Shown: piece after piece, positions 44,144-52,958 of the stretch
Numbering within the stretch: the stretch's first letter is position 1
Layout: every line of letters begins with the position of its first letter
Source of the DNA: Emticicia agri
Lineage (GTDB): Bacteria; Bacteroidota; Bacteroidia; Cytophagales; Spirosomataceae
Assembly (NCBI RefSeq): GCF_004168285.1
Contig: NZ_SEWF01000001.1
Span: forward strand, 62,001-126,000
Reading direction: 5' to 3'
DNA length: 64,000 nucleotides
Program-made: the position numbers and the translations under genes
Notes under the pieces: model-generated
Databases searched by the model: none
Seen by the model: only the letters and a program-made list of their open reading frames with translations
Told to the model about the DNA's origin: nothing

Positions 44144-44219
44144 TCTTTACAATTACTTTTTTGCAAATGTAATAATTTTTAGAGAATCGTTGGTATTAAA
44201 CTATACAAGTGGCGGCAAT

Positions 44220-44253
44220 AAAAAATGCCATAATTTGATTTATGGCATTTTTT
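44220..44253 (-). terminator. Terminator after the pseudouridine synthase gene
   Basis: AAAAAATGCCATAA (44220-44233) pairs with TTATGGCATTTTTT (44240-44253); 6-nt loop; T-rich on the minus strand. It lies 11 bp past the stop and upstream of the phosphosulfolactate synthase promoter. Confidence 0.9.
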
Positions 44254-44263
44254 ATAATCTATG

Positions 44264-46000
44264 TTAAATCATATATTTCAATCTGATTACTTCTTTCTCA
44301 GTCAGAAATCTCCATTTACCGCGAGGCAGGTCTTTTTTGTTCAACCCTGCGTAGGTTGTCCTGTCAAGTTTCAGAACTTCATAGCCAAAATGCTCAAAAA
44401 TACGGCGTACAATGCGGTTTTTACCACTATGTATCTCAATTCCTACTACTTCGGCATCGGGTGTTACCAAACCTAAATCATCTGCTTTAATCAACCCATC
44501 TTCTAATTCAACCCCATTTTTAATGGCTTCAAAATGTTCGTCGGTAATGGGTTTATCCAATTCTACCTGATAAATCTTTTTTATTTCATTGGATGGGTGA
44601 GATAGTTTTTCCGCTAACTCTCCATCATTCGTTAATAGTAATAAACCGGTAGTATTTCTATCAAGACGCCCCACCGGATACACTCTTTCTTCACAGGCAT
44701 TAGCTACTAAATCCATTACGGTTTTACGCTCATTGGGGTCTTCTGTAGTAGTAATAAAGTCTTTAGGTTTGTTTAGTAAGAGATAAACCAGTTTCTCACG
44801 GTTTAGTATTTTCTTGCCATATTTTACCACATCACTGGGTTTTACCTTATAGCCCATTTCGGTTATTTCTTTGCCATTCACTGTAATCTGCCCTGAAGCT
44901 ATCAGTTCATCAGCATCACGACGAGAAGCAATCCCTGCGTTTGAGATATAACGGTTCAGTCTTATCAATCCATCTGAATCTTTTTCTTCCTGTTCTACCT
45001 TGCGTTGGATACGTGCCGGCAGCGAACTCTTCATTTTGTCGAGATTATAATTAGGCGCACTTGTTTTAGAAGTACTCGCCTGATTTTCTTTCCTTTCTAC
45101 TTTAGCCCCTCTGCCAGTCCCTCTTTCTTCACGTCTATCATCTCTTTTTTCAAATGAACGCTCTGTACGATCATTAGAAAATGGTTTCTTATCTCCATAA
45201 GGACGTTTTTCAAAACTATCTCCTTCTCTTTTTTGAAACGGACGTTCCGGGCGGTCATTAGCAAATGGTTTTTTATCACCGTAAGGGCGCTTTTCTCTGC
45301 TGTCTTCTCTTTTTTCAAATGGGCGGTCTGGGCGGTCGCTTGAAAAAGGTTTCTTATCACCGTAAGGGCGTTTTTCTCTGCTATCTTCTCTTTTCTCAAA
45401 TGGGCGGTCGCTTGAAAAAGGTTTCTTATCACCATAAGGACGTTTTTCAAAACTATCCCCGTCTCTTTTTTGGAATGGGCGGTCTGAACGGTCTTTGGCA
45501 AATGGCTTTTTATCTTCAAAAGAACGTTTCTTGTCAAATCCACCTTCGTCTCTTTTTGTAAATGGTCGGTCTGAACGGTCTTTGGCAAATGGCTTTTTAT
45601 CACCATAAGGGCGTTTTTCAAAACTATCTCCTTCTCTTTTTTGAAACGGACGTTCCGGACGGTCGTTTGTAAATGGTTTCTTTTCTCCGTATGGACGTTT
45701 TTTATCTGAACCTCTTTCTACTTTTTTTTCGAAAGGACGTTCTGACGGCTCGTTTACAAATGGTTTTTTATCACCAAAAGGTCTTCTTTCACCGAAACGA
45801 GGTTCGCTGAAACTTCTTTCAAAACCATCTTTTTTTGGAAAATTACCTTTAGGCTTGGCAATTGATGAGGATTTTTTATCGCCATAAGGACGTTTATCGT
45901 CTGAGAAGCTTTTTTTGTCCGAACGCTTGTCGGTTCCCGGAGAGAAAGATTTATCTTTCGTGTCTTTCCTCGGTCTTTGAGGTCTGTCTGTATTCTTCAT
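44264..46000 (-). CDS. rluB: RluB/RsuA-type pseudouridine synthase with long basic repetitive N-terminus
   Basis: 578 residues. The C-terminal 235 (from about 344) form the enzyme: an S4 RNA-binding domain (LIRLNRYISNAGIASRRDAD), the catalytic aspartate D447 in VGRLDRNTTGLLLLTNDGEL and HSGKNRIVRRIFEHFGYEVL. The family modifies uridines in rRNA. Residues 1-300 are an unusual Lys/Arg/Asp/Phe-rich tail with about ten copies of KRPYGDKKPF in units of roughly 24-28 residues, probably disordered and RNA-binding (inference). Long charged tails on this enzyme occur in the phylum, but copy number varies. A TACCTTTG -7 box is at 46045-46052. Confidence 0.93.
   Translation of the reverse strand: MKNTDRPQRPRKDTKDKSFSPGTDKRSDKKSFSDDKRPYGDKKSSSIAKPKGNFPKKDGFERSFSEPRFGERRPFGDKKPFVNEPSERPFEKKVERGSDKKRPYGEKKPFTNDRPERPFQKREGDSFEKRPYGDKKPFAKDRSDRPFTKRDEGGFDKKRSFEDKKPFAKDRSDRPFQKRDGDSFEKRPYGDKKPFSSDRPFEKREDSREKRPYGDKKPFSSDRPDRPFEKREDSREKRPYGDKKPFANDRPERPFQKREGDSFEKRPYGDKKPFSNDRTERSFEKRDDRREERGTGRGAKVERKENQASTSKTSAPNYNLDKMKSSLPARIQRKVEQEEKDSDGLIRLNRYISNAGIASRRDADELIASGQITVNGKEITEMGYKVKPSDVVKYGKKILNREKLVYLLLNKPKDFITTTEDPNERKTVMDLVANACEERVYPVGRLDRNTTGLLLLTNDGELAEKLSHPSNEIKKIYQVELDKPITDEHFEAIKNGVELEDGLIKADDLGLVTPDAEVVGIEIHSGKNRIVRRIFEHFGYEVLKLDRTTYAGLNKKDLPRGKWRFLTEKEVIRLKYMI
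45150..45960. repeat. In-frame tandem repeats in the pseudouridine synthase gene
   Basis: About ten imperfect units encode KRPYGDKKPF followed by a variable ERPFEKRE-like stretch. Units are multiples of 3 bp, so copy-number change keeps the frame. Several neighbouring units are nearly identical at the DNA level (for example around 45270-45420), so this part should expand and contract by slippage or recombination. Confidence 0.8.
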
Positions 46001-46132
46001 TGAGTTTGCAGCATCACTGCTGTAATTTATTGATTATCAAGCTGCAAAGGTACGACAATAAACTGATATTTCTATTATTCTTTTACTAATTCAATACAAG
46101 CCATTTGCATAAACGAGCTTTCTATCAACTAA

Positions 46133-46166
46133 AAGAGGTATAACTTTCTTACAAGTCATACCTCTT
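46133..46166 (-). terminator. Hairpin after the pyrophosphatase gene
   Basis: AAGAGGTATAACTT (46133-46146) pairs with AAGTCATACCTCTT (46153-46166) with one mismatch and a 6-nt loop, just after the pyrophosphatase stop. The minus strand continues TTAGTTG, so it is only a moderate terminator. Confidence 0.6.
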
Positions 46167-46187
46167 CTCTTTGATAAATTCAGGTAC

Positions 46188-46805
46188 TTATATCGGTTTA
46201 AAAATCAAATCACGGTAATCCATCATTGATTTTCTGATTACTTCGTGCGCCCCTTCTCTGCCATATACATTCGATATTTCAATGGCATTTTTCTCGTCCG
46301 GTAAACTCTTATAAGTCAGAAAGTAATGTTTTAGTCTGGCTAAAATAGCTTCCGGCAATTCGCTGATGTCGTGATATTTCTGATAAATAGGGTCAGCTAC
46401 CAATACGGCAATGATTTTATCATCAGCTTCGCCTTTATCTAATAAACATAATCCACCAATCGGAATAGCCTGTAAAAGAATATCACCATGCGGAATATGA
46501 TGGCTTGATAATACACAAATATCCAATGGGTCGCCATCGCCTTCTGTTACTTTTTCTGAACCACGTTCACGTGCCAGTTTCGCTACTTCTTCTCCACAAT
46601 AGGTTTGTGGAATAAAACCATATAAAGACGGAATGATATTAGAATATTTTTGCGGACGATCTATCTTTAAATAACCTGATTCTTTGTCTATTTCATATTT
46701 AATGGTATCAGATGGTACAATCTCAATAAAAGTTGTTACTGTTTCGGGGGCTTTTTCTCCAATCGGAATACCGTGCCAAGGATGTGCTTTGTAAACTGGT
46801 TTCAT
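46188..46805 (-). CDS. ppa: Inorganic pyrophosphatase, family I
   Basis: 205 residues from MKPVYKAHPW. The frame is open 10 codons further up, but the internal ATG fits the family. Hydrolyses pyrophosphate to drive biosynthesis. Metal site signature GDGDPLDICVLS (residues 107-118 region), a lysine in KYEIDKESGYLKIDR, the tyrosine in YGFIPQTYCG, and LDKGEADDKIIAV. The length resembles the larger, eukaryote-like soluble pyrophosphatases rather than the 175-residue E. coli type. It is a single gene with a hairpin downstream. Confidence 0.95.
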   Translation of the reverse strand: MKPVYKAHPWHGIPIGEKAPETVTTFIEIVPSDTIKYEIDKESGYLKIDRPQKYSNIIPSLYGFIPQTYCGEEVAKLARERGSEKVTEGDGDPLDICVLSSHHIPHGDILLQAIPIGGLCLLDKGEADDKIIAVLVADPIYQKYHDISELPEAILARLKHYFLTYKSLPDEKNAIEISNVYGREGAHEVIRKSMMDYRDLIFKPI

Positions 46806-46874
46806 AAAAACTTCTTTTTTTTGGCAAATAAACACAATTCAGCTAAAATCACATACTGATTTCTCATAATAATC

Positions 46875-48383
46875 CTAATTGGCTGTAGGAGTAATTTCTA
46901 TAATCTGGTCGGCATTGCCACCATTACCTGTGCATATATACACCTTACCCTCAGGCGAAATAGCGATGTCTCGCAAGCGGCCAAAACTACTGTTATAATA
47001 TAAAGTAGGCTGCCCGATAATGCTGTCGCCATTAGGGCTCAACTCAAAACTATAAAAAGTCTGGTTTTTCAAAGACACCATCAGTAAGTGATTCTGCCAT
47101 TCAGGATAGGCACTATTGTTATAATAATCTAATCCACAGAATGCCCATGTAACATTACCCGAAGAAAATATGGGGGCAATCACATTGTTAGCATTGCAGA
47201 AAGTTATTTCAGAAGGCGTATCACAGGGGCCATTTACATCAGGCCAGCCATAATTACCTTTTTTCTGAATCAGATTTATTTCATCTTCTAATGACGACCC
47301 GTGCGACGATACATACAATTTGTTATTAGCATAGACCATTCCCTGCGGATTCCGATGCCCTATACTCCATACAGGGCTACCCGGATAGGGGTTATCGGCC
47401 GGAATACTTCCATCAATATTTATCCGCAGAATTTTACCATTTATTGAAGTACTATCTTGCGGCAGACTGGTGTCTCCGGCATCTCCGGTAGTAATAAACA
47501 ATTTTAAATCAGGCGTAATGACTAATCGGCTTCCATTATGAATACTAAAACCTGCTATATTGTCTAATATAGTCTGCTGGCCTACCAGAGTAGTACCATT
47601 GTAGGTGAATCTTACTACCTTTTCTTTAGGGTCTGAGGTAGTGCCATAGTTATATACCACATACACAAAAGGTGAAGTGTTAAAATCAGGGTGAAGCACC
47701 ATACCTAATAAGCCCCCCTCGCCATAATTCAATACTTCTGTAATAGTATATACAGGTATCACCTGTCCGGTTTGAGGGTTTACCCGGCTGATTTTCCCTG
47801 ACTTCTCTGTCATCCAGATAAAATTATCAGGCCCCCATAAAATTTCCCATGAATAATGCAGGGTATTGGTTACTCTTCTTGTTTTCAGGTTTTTTCCGGT
47901 ACAACCGCCAATATATGCTTTGAAAATACTACCCATGCGGGCTTCAAAGCCTGTATTCAGCAGCACATATTTATTGGCTCTGAACTCTACACTTGCATCA
48001 GTATCAATAAAACTATTGCCTGTTACACTATTATTAGCCTGATACCTGTAATTGGTATTCGACAACCCTGTATTGACACTGATATTCTCCGGGCATGGCG
48101 ACTCAGTAAATCTGACTTCTACCAATGCCTCGTTTGCCGAAGTTTTTGTCTGATTATTTGCCGTGCATGTAGCCGAAATAACTGTTGTGGCACTTGGAGA
48201 GACATTAACACTACTACCAGTCTGATTGGTTGACCAGTTGATAATTCCGCTACAGCCTGAAGCTGTCAGCGTAACGCTTTGTCCGAAATTAATGACCGCA
48301 TTTGCTGGAGATACGTAAAAATTATTGTACTGACCAAAAGCAAAAGTTGTACTTAAAAAAAGTAGAAAAGAGAAGTTTTTCAT
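46875..48383 (-). CDS. Secreted PQQ-dependent sugar dehydrogenase-like protein
   Basis: 502 residues from MKNFSFLLFLSTTFAFGQ, a signal peptide (1-18). The 25 codons above run into the uvrB control region and are left out. An Ig-like or SPRY-like segment (about 20-100, rich in Thr and Ser), then a '3-coathanger stack' type piece ending NTGFEARMGSIFKAYIGGC (about 150-170), then a six-bladed propeller of the glucose/sorbosone dehydrogenase family (WEILWGPDNFIWMTEKSGKI, GEGGLLGMVLHPDF, VWSIGHRNPQGMVY, GNYGWPDVNGPC). The family can oxidise sugars with PQQ; the substrate is unknown. Divergent from uvrB with an 85-bp spacer. Confidence 0.88.
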   Translation of the reverse strand: MKNFSFLLFLSTTFAFGQYNNFYVSPANAVINFGQSVTLTASGCSGIINWSTNQTGSSVNVSPSATTVISATCTANNQTKTSANEALVEVRFTESPCPENISVNTGLSNTNYRYQANNSVTGNSFIDTDASVEFRANKYVLLNTGFEARMGSIFKAYIGGCTGKNLKTRRVTNTLHYSWEILWGPDNFIWMTEKSGKISRVNPQTGQVIPVYTITEVLNYGEGGLLGMVLHPDFNTSPFVYVVYNYGTTSDPKEKVVRFTYNGTTLVGQQTILDNIAGFSIHNGSRLVITPDLKLFITTGDAGDTSLPQDSTSINGKILRINIDGSIPADNPYPGSPVWSIGHRNPQGMVYANNKLYVSSHGSSLEDEINLIQKKGNYGWPDVNGPCDTPSEITFCNANNVIAPIFSSGNVTWAFCGLDYYNNSAYPEWQNHLLMVSLKNQTFYSFELSPNGDSIIGQPTLYYNSSFGRLRDIAISPEGKVYICTGNGGNADQIIEITPTAN

Positions 48384-48468
48384 GGTCGTTTTTGTTAAAA
48401 AATACGAAACTATAACCATAAAAGTTTTGTTTTTGTTTGATAGGCCTTTTGATAACAACGCTTACCGT

Positions 48469-50493
48469 ATGCAATACAAACTCACTTCAACTTACAAACC
48501 TACCGGCGACCAACCGCAGGCTATTCAGAAGCTGGTAGAAGGCATTAATAATGGAGAACAAACCCAGGTTTTGCTGGGTGTTACGGGTTCCGGTAAAACA
48601 TTTACCATTGCCAACGTCATCGCACAACTTGACCGACCTGTGCTGATTTTAAGTCATAACAAAACCCTGGCAGCACAGCTATATGGCGAGTTCAAGCAAT
48701 TCTTTCCTGAAAACGCCGTAGAGTATTTTATCAGTTATTACGACTACTACCAGCCAGAGGCATATATTGCTACCACTAATACCTATATTGAAAAAGACCT
48801 TTTGATTAATGAAGAAATTGATAAGCTGAGGCTTTCGGCCGTTTCTTCGTTGTTATCAGGCAGACGGGATGTGATTGTGGTTGCTTCTGTATCCTGTATT
48901 TATGGTGCGGGGAATCCTCATGAAATGCAACAAAGCATTATTCAGGTAAAAACAGGCCAGACCGTCAGTCGCAATCAGTTTCTTTATAGACTGGTTGAGA
49001 TTCTGTATTCACGTACAGAAGCTGAATTTACCCGTGGCAATTTTAGAGTAAAAGGCGATACGGTTGATTTATATCCAAGCTATGCCGATTTTGCTTATCG
49101 TTTTATATTTTTTGGCGATGAGATAGAAGAAATTCAGCGGATTGATCCGAATAATGGAAAGAAATTATCTACCGAAAAACAAGTGGCTATTTTTCCGGCC
49201 AATTTATTTGTAACCGGACGAGACGTGATGCATAATGCCATTCATGAAATACAGGATGAACTGGTAAAACAAATCAAATATTTTGAGTCTGACGGGCGAT
49301 TGCTCGAAGCCCAGCGCATACAGGAGCGTACTGAATTTGACCTGGAAATGATGCGTGAGTTAGGCTACTGTTCCGGTATTGAAAACTATTCAAGGTATTT
49401 CGACAGGCGTTTGCCCGGTCAACGGCCTTTCTGTTTATTAGATTATTTTCCGGAAGACTTTTTAATGGTGGTCGATGAAAGCCATGCTTCTATGCCACAG
49501 ATAAGAGCTATGTGGGGAGGCGACCGCTCACGTAAGGAATCACTGGTTGAGTATGGTTTCCGGTTACCATCTGCAATGGATAACCGCCCTCTGAAATTTC
49601 AGGAATTTGAAGAATTAGTCGGGCAAACCATTTTTGTAAGTGCTACACCTGCCGATTACGAAATCAGAAGAACTGATGGCGTAGTAGTAGAACAGATTAT
49701 CCGCCCGACCGGATTGCTTGACCCCGAGATTGAAGTAAGACCAAGTATTAACCAGATTGATGATTTGCTTGAAGAAATCCATGTTCGGGTAGAACGCAAA
49801 GAACGGGTATTGATTACAACACTTACCAAAAGAATGGCGGAAGAGTTGAGTAAATACCTTGATAAGGTAGGTGTAAAAGGTCGTTACATTCACTCGGAAG
49901 TAAAAACCTTTGAGCGAGTTGAGATATTACGTGAACTACGACTTGGGGTATTTGATGTATTAGTAGGTGTTAACCTGCTGAGAGAGGGACTTGACTTACC
50001 GGAAGTTTCACTGGTGGCAATCATGGATGCTGATAAGGAAGGTTTTTTGCGTGACATCCGTTCTCTGATTCAAACCATCGGCCGTGCTGCCCGTAACGAA
50101 AACGGCAAGGTATTAATGTATGCTGACACCATTACAGGCTCAATGGCGAAAGCCATTGATGAAACTAATCGCCGTCGTAGTTTACAGATGGCTTACAATG
50201 AAGCCAACGGCATTGTACCTAAGACAGTATTTAAAAGCAGAGAAGCTATTATGGAGCAGACTTCTATTGCTGATAGCAAACCAAGTACAAAAACCTATTA
50301 TCTGGAGCCGGAAGAAGTAAATATAGCAGCAGACCCGGTGGTTGGCTACATGAACAAAGGTCAGTTGCAAAAGCTAATGGAAGAAACGCAAAGAAAAATG
50401 GAACGTGCAGCCAAAGAGCTTGACTTCCTGGAAGCAGCCCGATTCAGAGATGAAATGCTGCAATTGAAAGAGAAAATAGAAAGAGCATCATAA
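48469..50493 (+). CDS. uvrB: UvrABC system protein B
   Basis: 674 residues. It is the DNA-damage-loading helicase subunit of nucleotide excision repair, partner of UvrA and UvrC. Walker A GVTGSGKT (37-44), the beta-hairpin YYDYYQPEAYIATTNTYIEK that clamps DNA, VVDESHAS (motif II, about 336-343), helicase motifs to GRAARNENG and a C-terminal UVR motif (about 635-670) that contacts UvrC. The frame is open 29 codons further up, but MQYKLTSTYKPTGDQPQAIQ is the conserved start. A shared terminator separates it from the convergent ssb. Confidence 0.98.
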   Translation: MQYKLTSTYKPTGDQPQAIQKLVEGINNGEQTQVLLGVTGSGKTFTIANVIAQLDRPVLILSHNKTLAAQLYGEFKQFFPENAVEYFISYYDYYQPEAYIATTNTYIEKDLLINEEIDKLRLSAVSSLLSGRRDVIVVASVSCIYGAGNPHEMQQSIIQVKTGQTVSRNQFLYRLVEILYSRTEAEFTRGNFRVKGDTVDLYPSYADFAYRFIFFGDEIEEIQRIDPNNGKKLSTEKQVAIFPANLFVTGRDVMHNAIHEIQDELVKQIKYFESDGRLLEAQRIQERTEFDLEMMRELGYCSGIENYSRYFDRRLPGQRPFCLLDYFPEDFLMVVDESHASMPQIRAMWGGDRSRKESLVEYGFRLPSAMDNRPLKFQEFEELVGQTIFVSATPADYEIRRTDGVVVEQIIRPTGLLDPEIEVRPSINQIDDLLEEIHVRVERKERVLITTLTKRMAEELSKYLDKVGVKGRYIHSEVKTFERVEILRELRLGVFDVLVGVNLLREGLDLPEVSLVAIMDADKEGFLRDIRSLIQTIGRAARNENGKVLMYADTITGSMAKAIDETNRRRSLQMAYNEANGIVPKTVFKSREAIMEQTSIADSKPSTKTYYLEPEEVNIAADPVVGYMNKGQLQKLMEETQRKMERAAKELDFLEAARFRDEMLQLKEKIERAS

Positions 50494-50498
50494 ATAAA

Positions 50499-50524
50499 CA
50501 GGGGTTCAGCATGCTGAACCCCTG
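50499..50524. terminator. Bidirectional terminator between uvrB and ssb
   Basis: A perfect 26-bp palindrome at 50499-50524: CAGGGGTTCAGC, then AT, then GCTGAACCCCTG. It is followed by CTTGTTTTTA on the plus strand and by TTTATTTATG on the minus strand. It sits 5 bp after the uvrB stop and 23 bp before the ssb stop. Confidence 0.9.
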
Positions 50525-50547
50525 CCTTGTTTTTATACTGACTTTTA

Positions 50548-51018
50548 TCAGAACGGCAAATCATCGCCACTGTTTCCGGCCATTTCAATAGGCGGAGGGG
50601 TTGGTACAGGTGTAGGTTTGGGTGCATAGCCTCCGCTATTACTGTTGCCGTAAGACGATGCCGATTCATTTTCTTCTACAGCATTGCCTCTACCCCCTAC
50701 CAATTGCATAGCAGTACCTCTGATTTTTTGAGTATATCGCTCCTGACCGTTTTGGTCAGTCCATTTTTCTGTCCGAATCTTACCTTCCACATAAGCCATG
50801 TCTCCTTTCTTCAGATATTGCTCCGCAATACCTGCCAGATTATCCCATAACTCTATACGATGCCATTCTGTCTGTTCTACTTTCTCTCCGTTTTTGTTTG
50901 TATAGTTTTCTGAGGTAGCAATGCTAAAGTTTACCACTTTACCACCGCTCGGAAGTGTGCGGACTTCGGGGTCTTGCCCCAGTCTTCCTAATAAAATTAC
51001 TTTGTTTACACCAGCCAT
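50548..51018 (-). CDS. ssb: Single-stranded DNA-binding protein
   Basis: 156 residues. The OB fold (1-110) opens MAGVNKVILLGRLGQDPEVR and includes WHRIELWDNLAGIAEQYLKK and VEGKIRTEKWTDQNGQ. It is followed by a Gly/Ser/Asn/Pro linker (115-145) and the acidic tip DDLPF that recruits partner proteins such as repair and replication factors. Length and tail are normal. CAAATTTA at 51060-51067 (TAAATTTG on the minus strand) could be its -7 box. Confidence 0.97.
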   Translation of the reverse strand: MAGVNKVILLGRLGQDPEVRTLPSGGKVVNFSIATSENYTNKNGEKVEQTEWHRIELWDNLAGIAEQYLKKGDMAYVEGKIRTEKWTDQNGQERYTQKIRGTAMQLVGGRGNAVEENESASSYGNSNSGGYAPKPTPVPTPPPIEMAGNSGDDLPF

Positions 51019-51157
51019 TTTTCTGAAAATGTTTGAAATATTGACGTTTTGATTATAAACAAATTTACAAAGAATTTATTGGATTTTTATGAAAAACTTT
51101 AAATAATTCGTGGTTTTCAGGGGCTTTTTGTCCTGCTTTTTTCAGCCATGCCAAGAG

Positions 51158-51185
51158 TTTCTCTATTTTTAATAAAATAGAGAAA
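51158..51185 (-). terminator. Hairpin after mutY
   Basis: TTTCTCTATTTT (51158-51169) pairs perfectly with AAAATAGAGAAA (51174-51185) with a 4-nt loop. It lies 50 bp past the mutY stop. A/T-rich, without a long T run after it. Confidence 0.55.
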
Positions 51186-51235
51186 AAGTACTCTTTGACA
51201 GACGCTTGTTCAGGCATTTTTCTCAGTAAGTCTAC

Positions 51236-52306
51236 TTAAATTTTAAAGACTTTCTGATGTTTTTTCAGGTATTTTTCAATCAGAATAGGCTTGGGTAAAT
51301 CTTCTATTGCTTCCCATGTATAAAACTCATAATCCAGTGGCAATGTGAGGCTTTGGTCTTCGCTTAATACAATGTGCCAGAACCGTACCTCTATGGTCTG
51401 ATGAGTCAATACATGTTTATAAACTTCTGAACTATTTTTAATAATTGAGACAGGTAAAAGCTCTTGCAGAAAATCGTTATCAATCTCTTCTATTTGTAGT
51501 AGCTTATATTTACTCTCAACCAGATAAAAATGGTAGAGCCCCTCCCATATATCTTTGGCACCTCGTTTGGTCATAAGCAATTTGCCATCTCTTTCAATTA
51601 CAAAATAATCAAAATAACGTTTTTTAACTTTTACTTTCTTCGATTTCACAGGCAAAACAGCCTGTTTACCCTTCGCATTGGCTTCACAGTCGTAATGAAA
51701 AATGCAAAACATACAGCCGGGGTTGGCAGGGGTGCAATAAGTTGCGCCAAACTCCATCATAGCCTGGTTATGTGTAGCCGGATTTTTAGCCGAAATTAAT
51801 TCATTAGCCAAATCGCCAAATACTTTTTTGGCTTCATGGCTGGCAATATCTGTTTCTATGCCAAACAGCCTTGCCAGCACTCTATACACATTTCCATCAA
51901 CTACAGCCACTTTTTCGTCAAAAGCAAAAGAAGCAATGGCAGCGGCTGTATAGGGGCCTATACCTTTAAGTTTTACTAATCCGGCATAGTTCTCAGGAAA
52001 CTTGCCATTCAGGTCATTGGCAATAATTTTAGCCGTCTGGTGCATATTTCTGGCTCTTGAATAATAGCCCAGACCCTGCCACAGGCGTAGAACCTCCTTT
52101 TCGTCGGCATTAGCCAAATCTATAATGGTAGGATATTTGTCAACAAATTTATGATAGTAAGGCATGCCCTGCACTACACGGGTTTGTTGTAGAATTATCT
52201 CCGACAGCCATATTTTATAAGGGTCTCTGGTATTCCGCCAGGGTAACTCTCTTTTATTCCGCTCATACCAGTTCTGCAGTACTTCGGAAAACGTTTGTCT
52301 TTCCAA
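51236..52306 (-). CDS. mutY: A/G-specific adenine DNA glycosylase
   Basis: 356 residues. It removes adenine mispaired with 8-oxoguanine. The N-terminal helical domain has WLSEIILQQTRV (catalytic Glu), the helix-hairpin-helix LKGIGPYTAAAIASFAF and the catalytic Asp in VVDGNVYRVLAR. The [4Fe-4S] cluster loop is C-x6-C-x2-C-x5-C in CTPANPGCMFCIFHYDC. The C-terminal NUDIX-like domain (about 230-350) recognises 8-oxoguanine. All key residues are present. Convergent with nothing; ssb follows on the same strand after a hairpin. Confidence 0.97.
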   Translation of the reverse strand: MERQTFSEVLQNWYERNKRELPWRNTRDPYKIWLSEIILQQTRVVQGMPYYHKFVDKYPTIIDLANADEKEVLRLWQGLGYYSRARNMHQTAKIIANDLNGKFPENYAGLVKLKGIGPYTAAAIASFAFDEKVAVVDGNVYRVLARLFGIETDIASHEAKKVFGDLANELISAKNPATHNQAMMEFGATYCTPANPGCMFCIFHYDCEANAKGKQAVLPVKSKKVKVKKRYFDYFVIERDGKLLMTKRGAKDIWEGLYHFYLVESKYKLLQIEEIDNDFLQELLPVSIIKNSSEVYKHVLTHQTIEVRFWHIVLSEDQSLTLPLDYEFYTWEAIEDLPKPILIEKYLKKHQKVFKI

Positions 52307-52426
52307 TTTTTATCGAAGTTTTCTTAATATTCTCTTATTTTTTCTTTTCCGAAAATAGTAAATTGCCATAGCAGAAAGCATAACTCATTAATTATTAAGC
52401 TATTACGAAAAAAATATTAAAATCTG

Positions 52427-52459
52427 TTTGGCAAAATGTTTTTAAAACTCATATCTTTG
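52427..52459 (+). promoter_or_regulatory. Promoter of the HU gene
   Basis: TTTG (52427-52430) and TATCTTTG (52452-52459), 21 bp apart, match the Bacteroidetes TTTG / TAnnTTTG pattern. The predicted start is near 52466, leaving a leader of about 137 nt. The leader carries a hairpin at its 5' end, CCCAAAA (52464-52470) with TTTTGGG (52484-52490). Confidence 0.75.
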
Positions 52460-52602
52460 CAAACCCAAAATAAAACCAAAGAGTTTTGGGATGTTGAATT
52501 AATAAAACTTGAGAGCTTCTGAATTAGTTTTTTACGTCCTTTCAATTCAATATTTATCTTGGTAAAAATCAATATTATCACTTTAAAAAAAACGTTACGA
52601 TC

Positions 52603-52887
52603 GTGACTAAAGCAGAAGTAATTTCAGCTATTGCCGACAAGACTGGCGTGGACAAAGCAAGTGTATCATCTACACTTGAGGCATTTTTTGACACAGTAAA
52701 AGACACATTGGCACAAGGCGATGCGGTCTATGTTAGAGGTTTCGGAAGTTTTGTAAACAAAAGAAGAGCTGCTAAAAAAGCTCGTAACATTTCTGCTAAA
52801 ACTACGGTAACCGTTCCTGCTCACTCTGTTCCGGGCTTTAAACCAGCCAAAGAATTTACAGAACAGGTAAAAGCAAACGTGAAATAA
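52603..52887 (+). CDS. HU-family DNA-binding protein
   Basis: 94 residues, opening MTKAEVISAIADKTGVDKAS, initiated by GTG at 52603. The HU/IHF fold is clear: VYVRGFGSFVNKRRAAKKAR, then the DNA-grasping arm NISAKTTVTVPAHSVPGFKP. The family bends and compacts DNA as a dimer. The proline-containing arm VPAHSVPGFKP differs from the E. coli IPAAKVPAF form. A strong promoter lies 144 bp upstream, and a hairpin terminator follows. Confidence 0.97.
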   Translation: MTKAEVISAIADKTGVDKASVSSTLEAFFDTVKDTLAQGDAVYVRGFGSFVNKRRAAKKARNISAKTTVTVPAHSVPGFKPAKEFTEQVKANVK

Positions 52888-52916
52888 TCTCATTGCCCCA
52901 CGGGGTAAATTGCCCA

Positions 52917-52945
52917 ATCATGGATAGTGTTGAACTATCCATGAT
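52917..52945 (+). terminator. Terminator after the HU gene
   Basis: ATCATGGATAGT (52917-52928) pairs perfectly with ACTATCCATGAT (52934-52945) around GTTGA; TAAAAA follows. The right arm ends 13 bp before the TPR gene start. Confidence 0.75.
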
Positions 52946-52958
52946 TAAAAATCACACT

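Noticed and set aside
45150-45960. Regular repeats resembling a CRISPR array
   Set aside because: The repeats are in frame in the pseudouridine synthase gene, differ in length and sequence, and have no constant repeat with unique spacers. No cas gene is present.
48382-48468. A 29-codon N-terminal extension of uvrB
   Set aside because: It is not in the UvrB family, has unusual composition, and overlaps the start of the divergent sugar-dehydrogenase-like gene.
52893-52958. Upstream start of the TPR gene
   Set aside because: It would run through the HU terminator hairpin and add a non-hydrophobic piece before the membrane segment. The ATG at 52959 gives a normal anchor.
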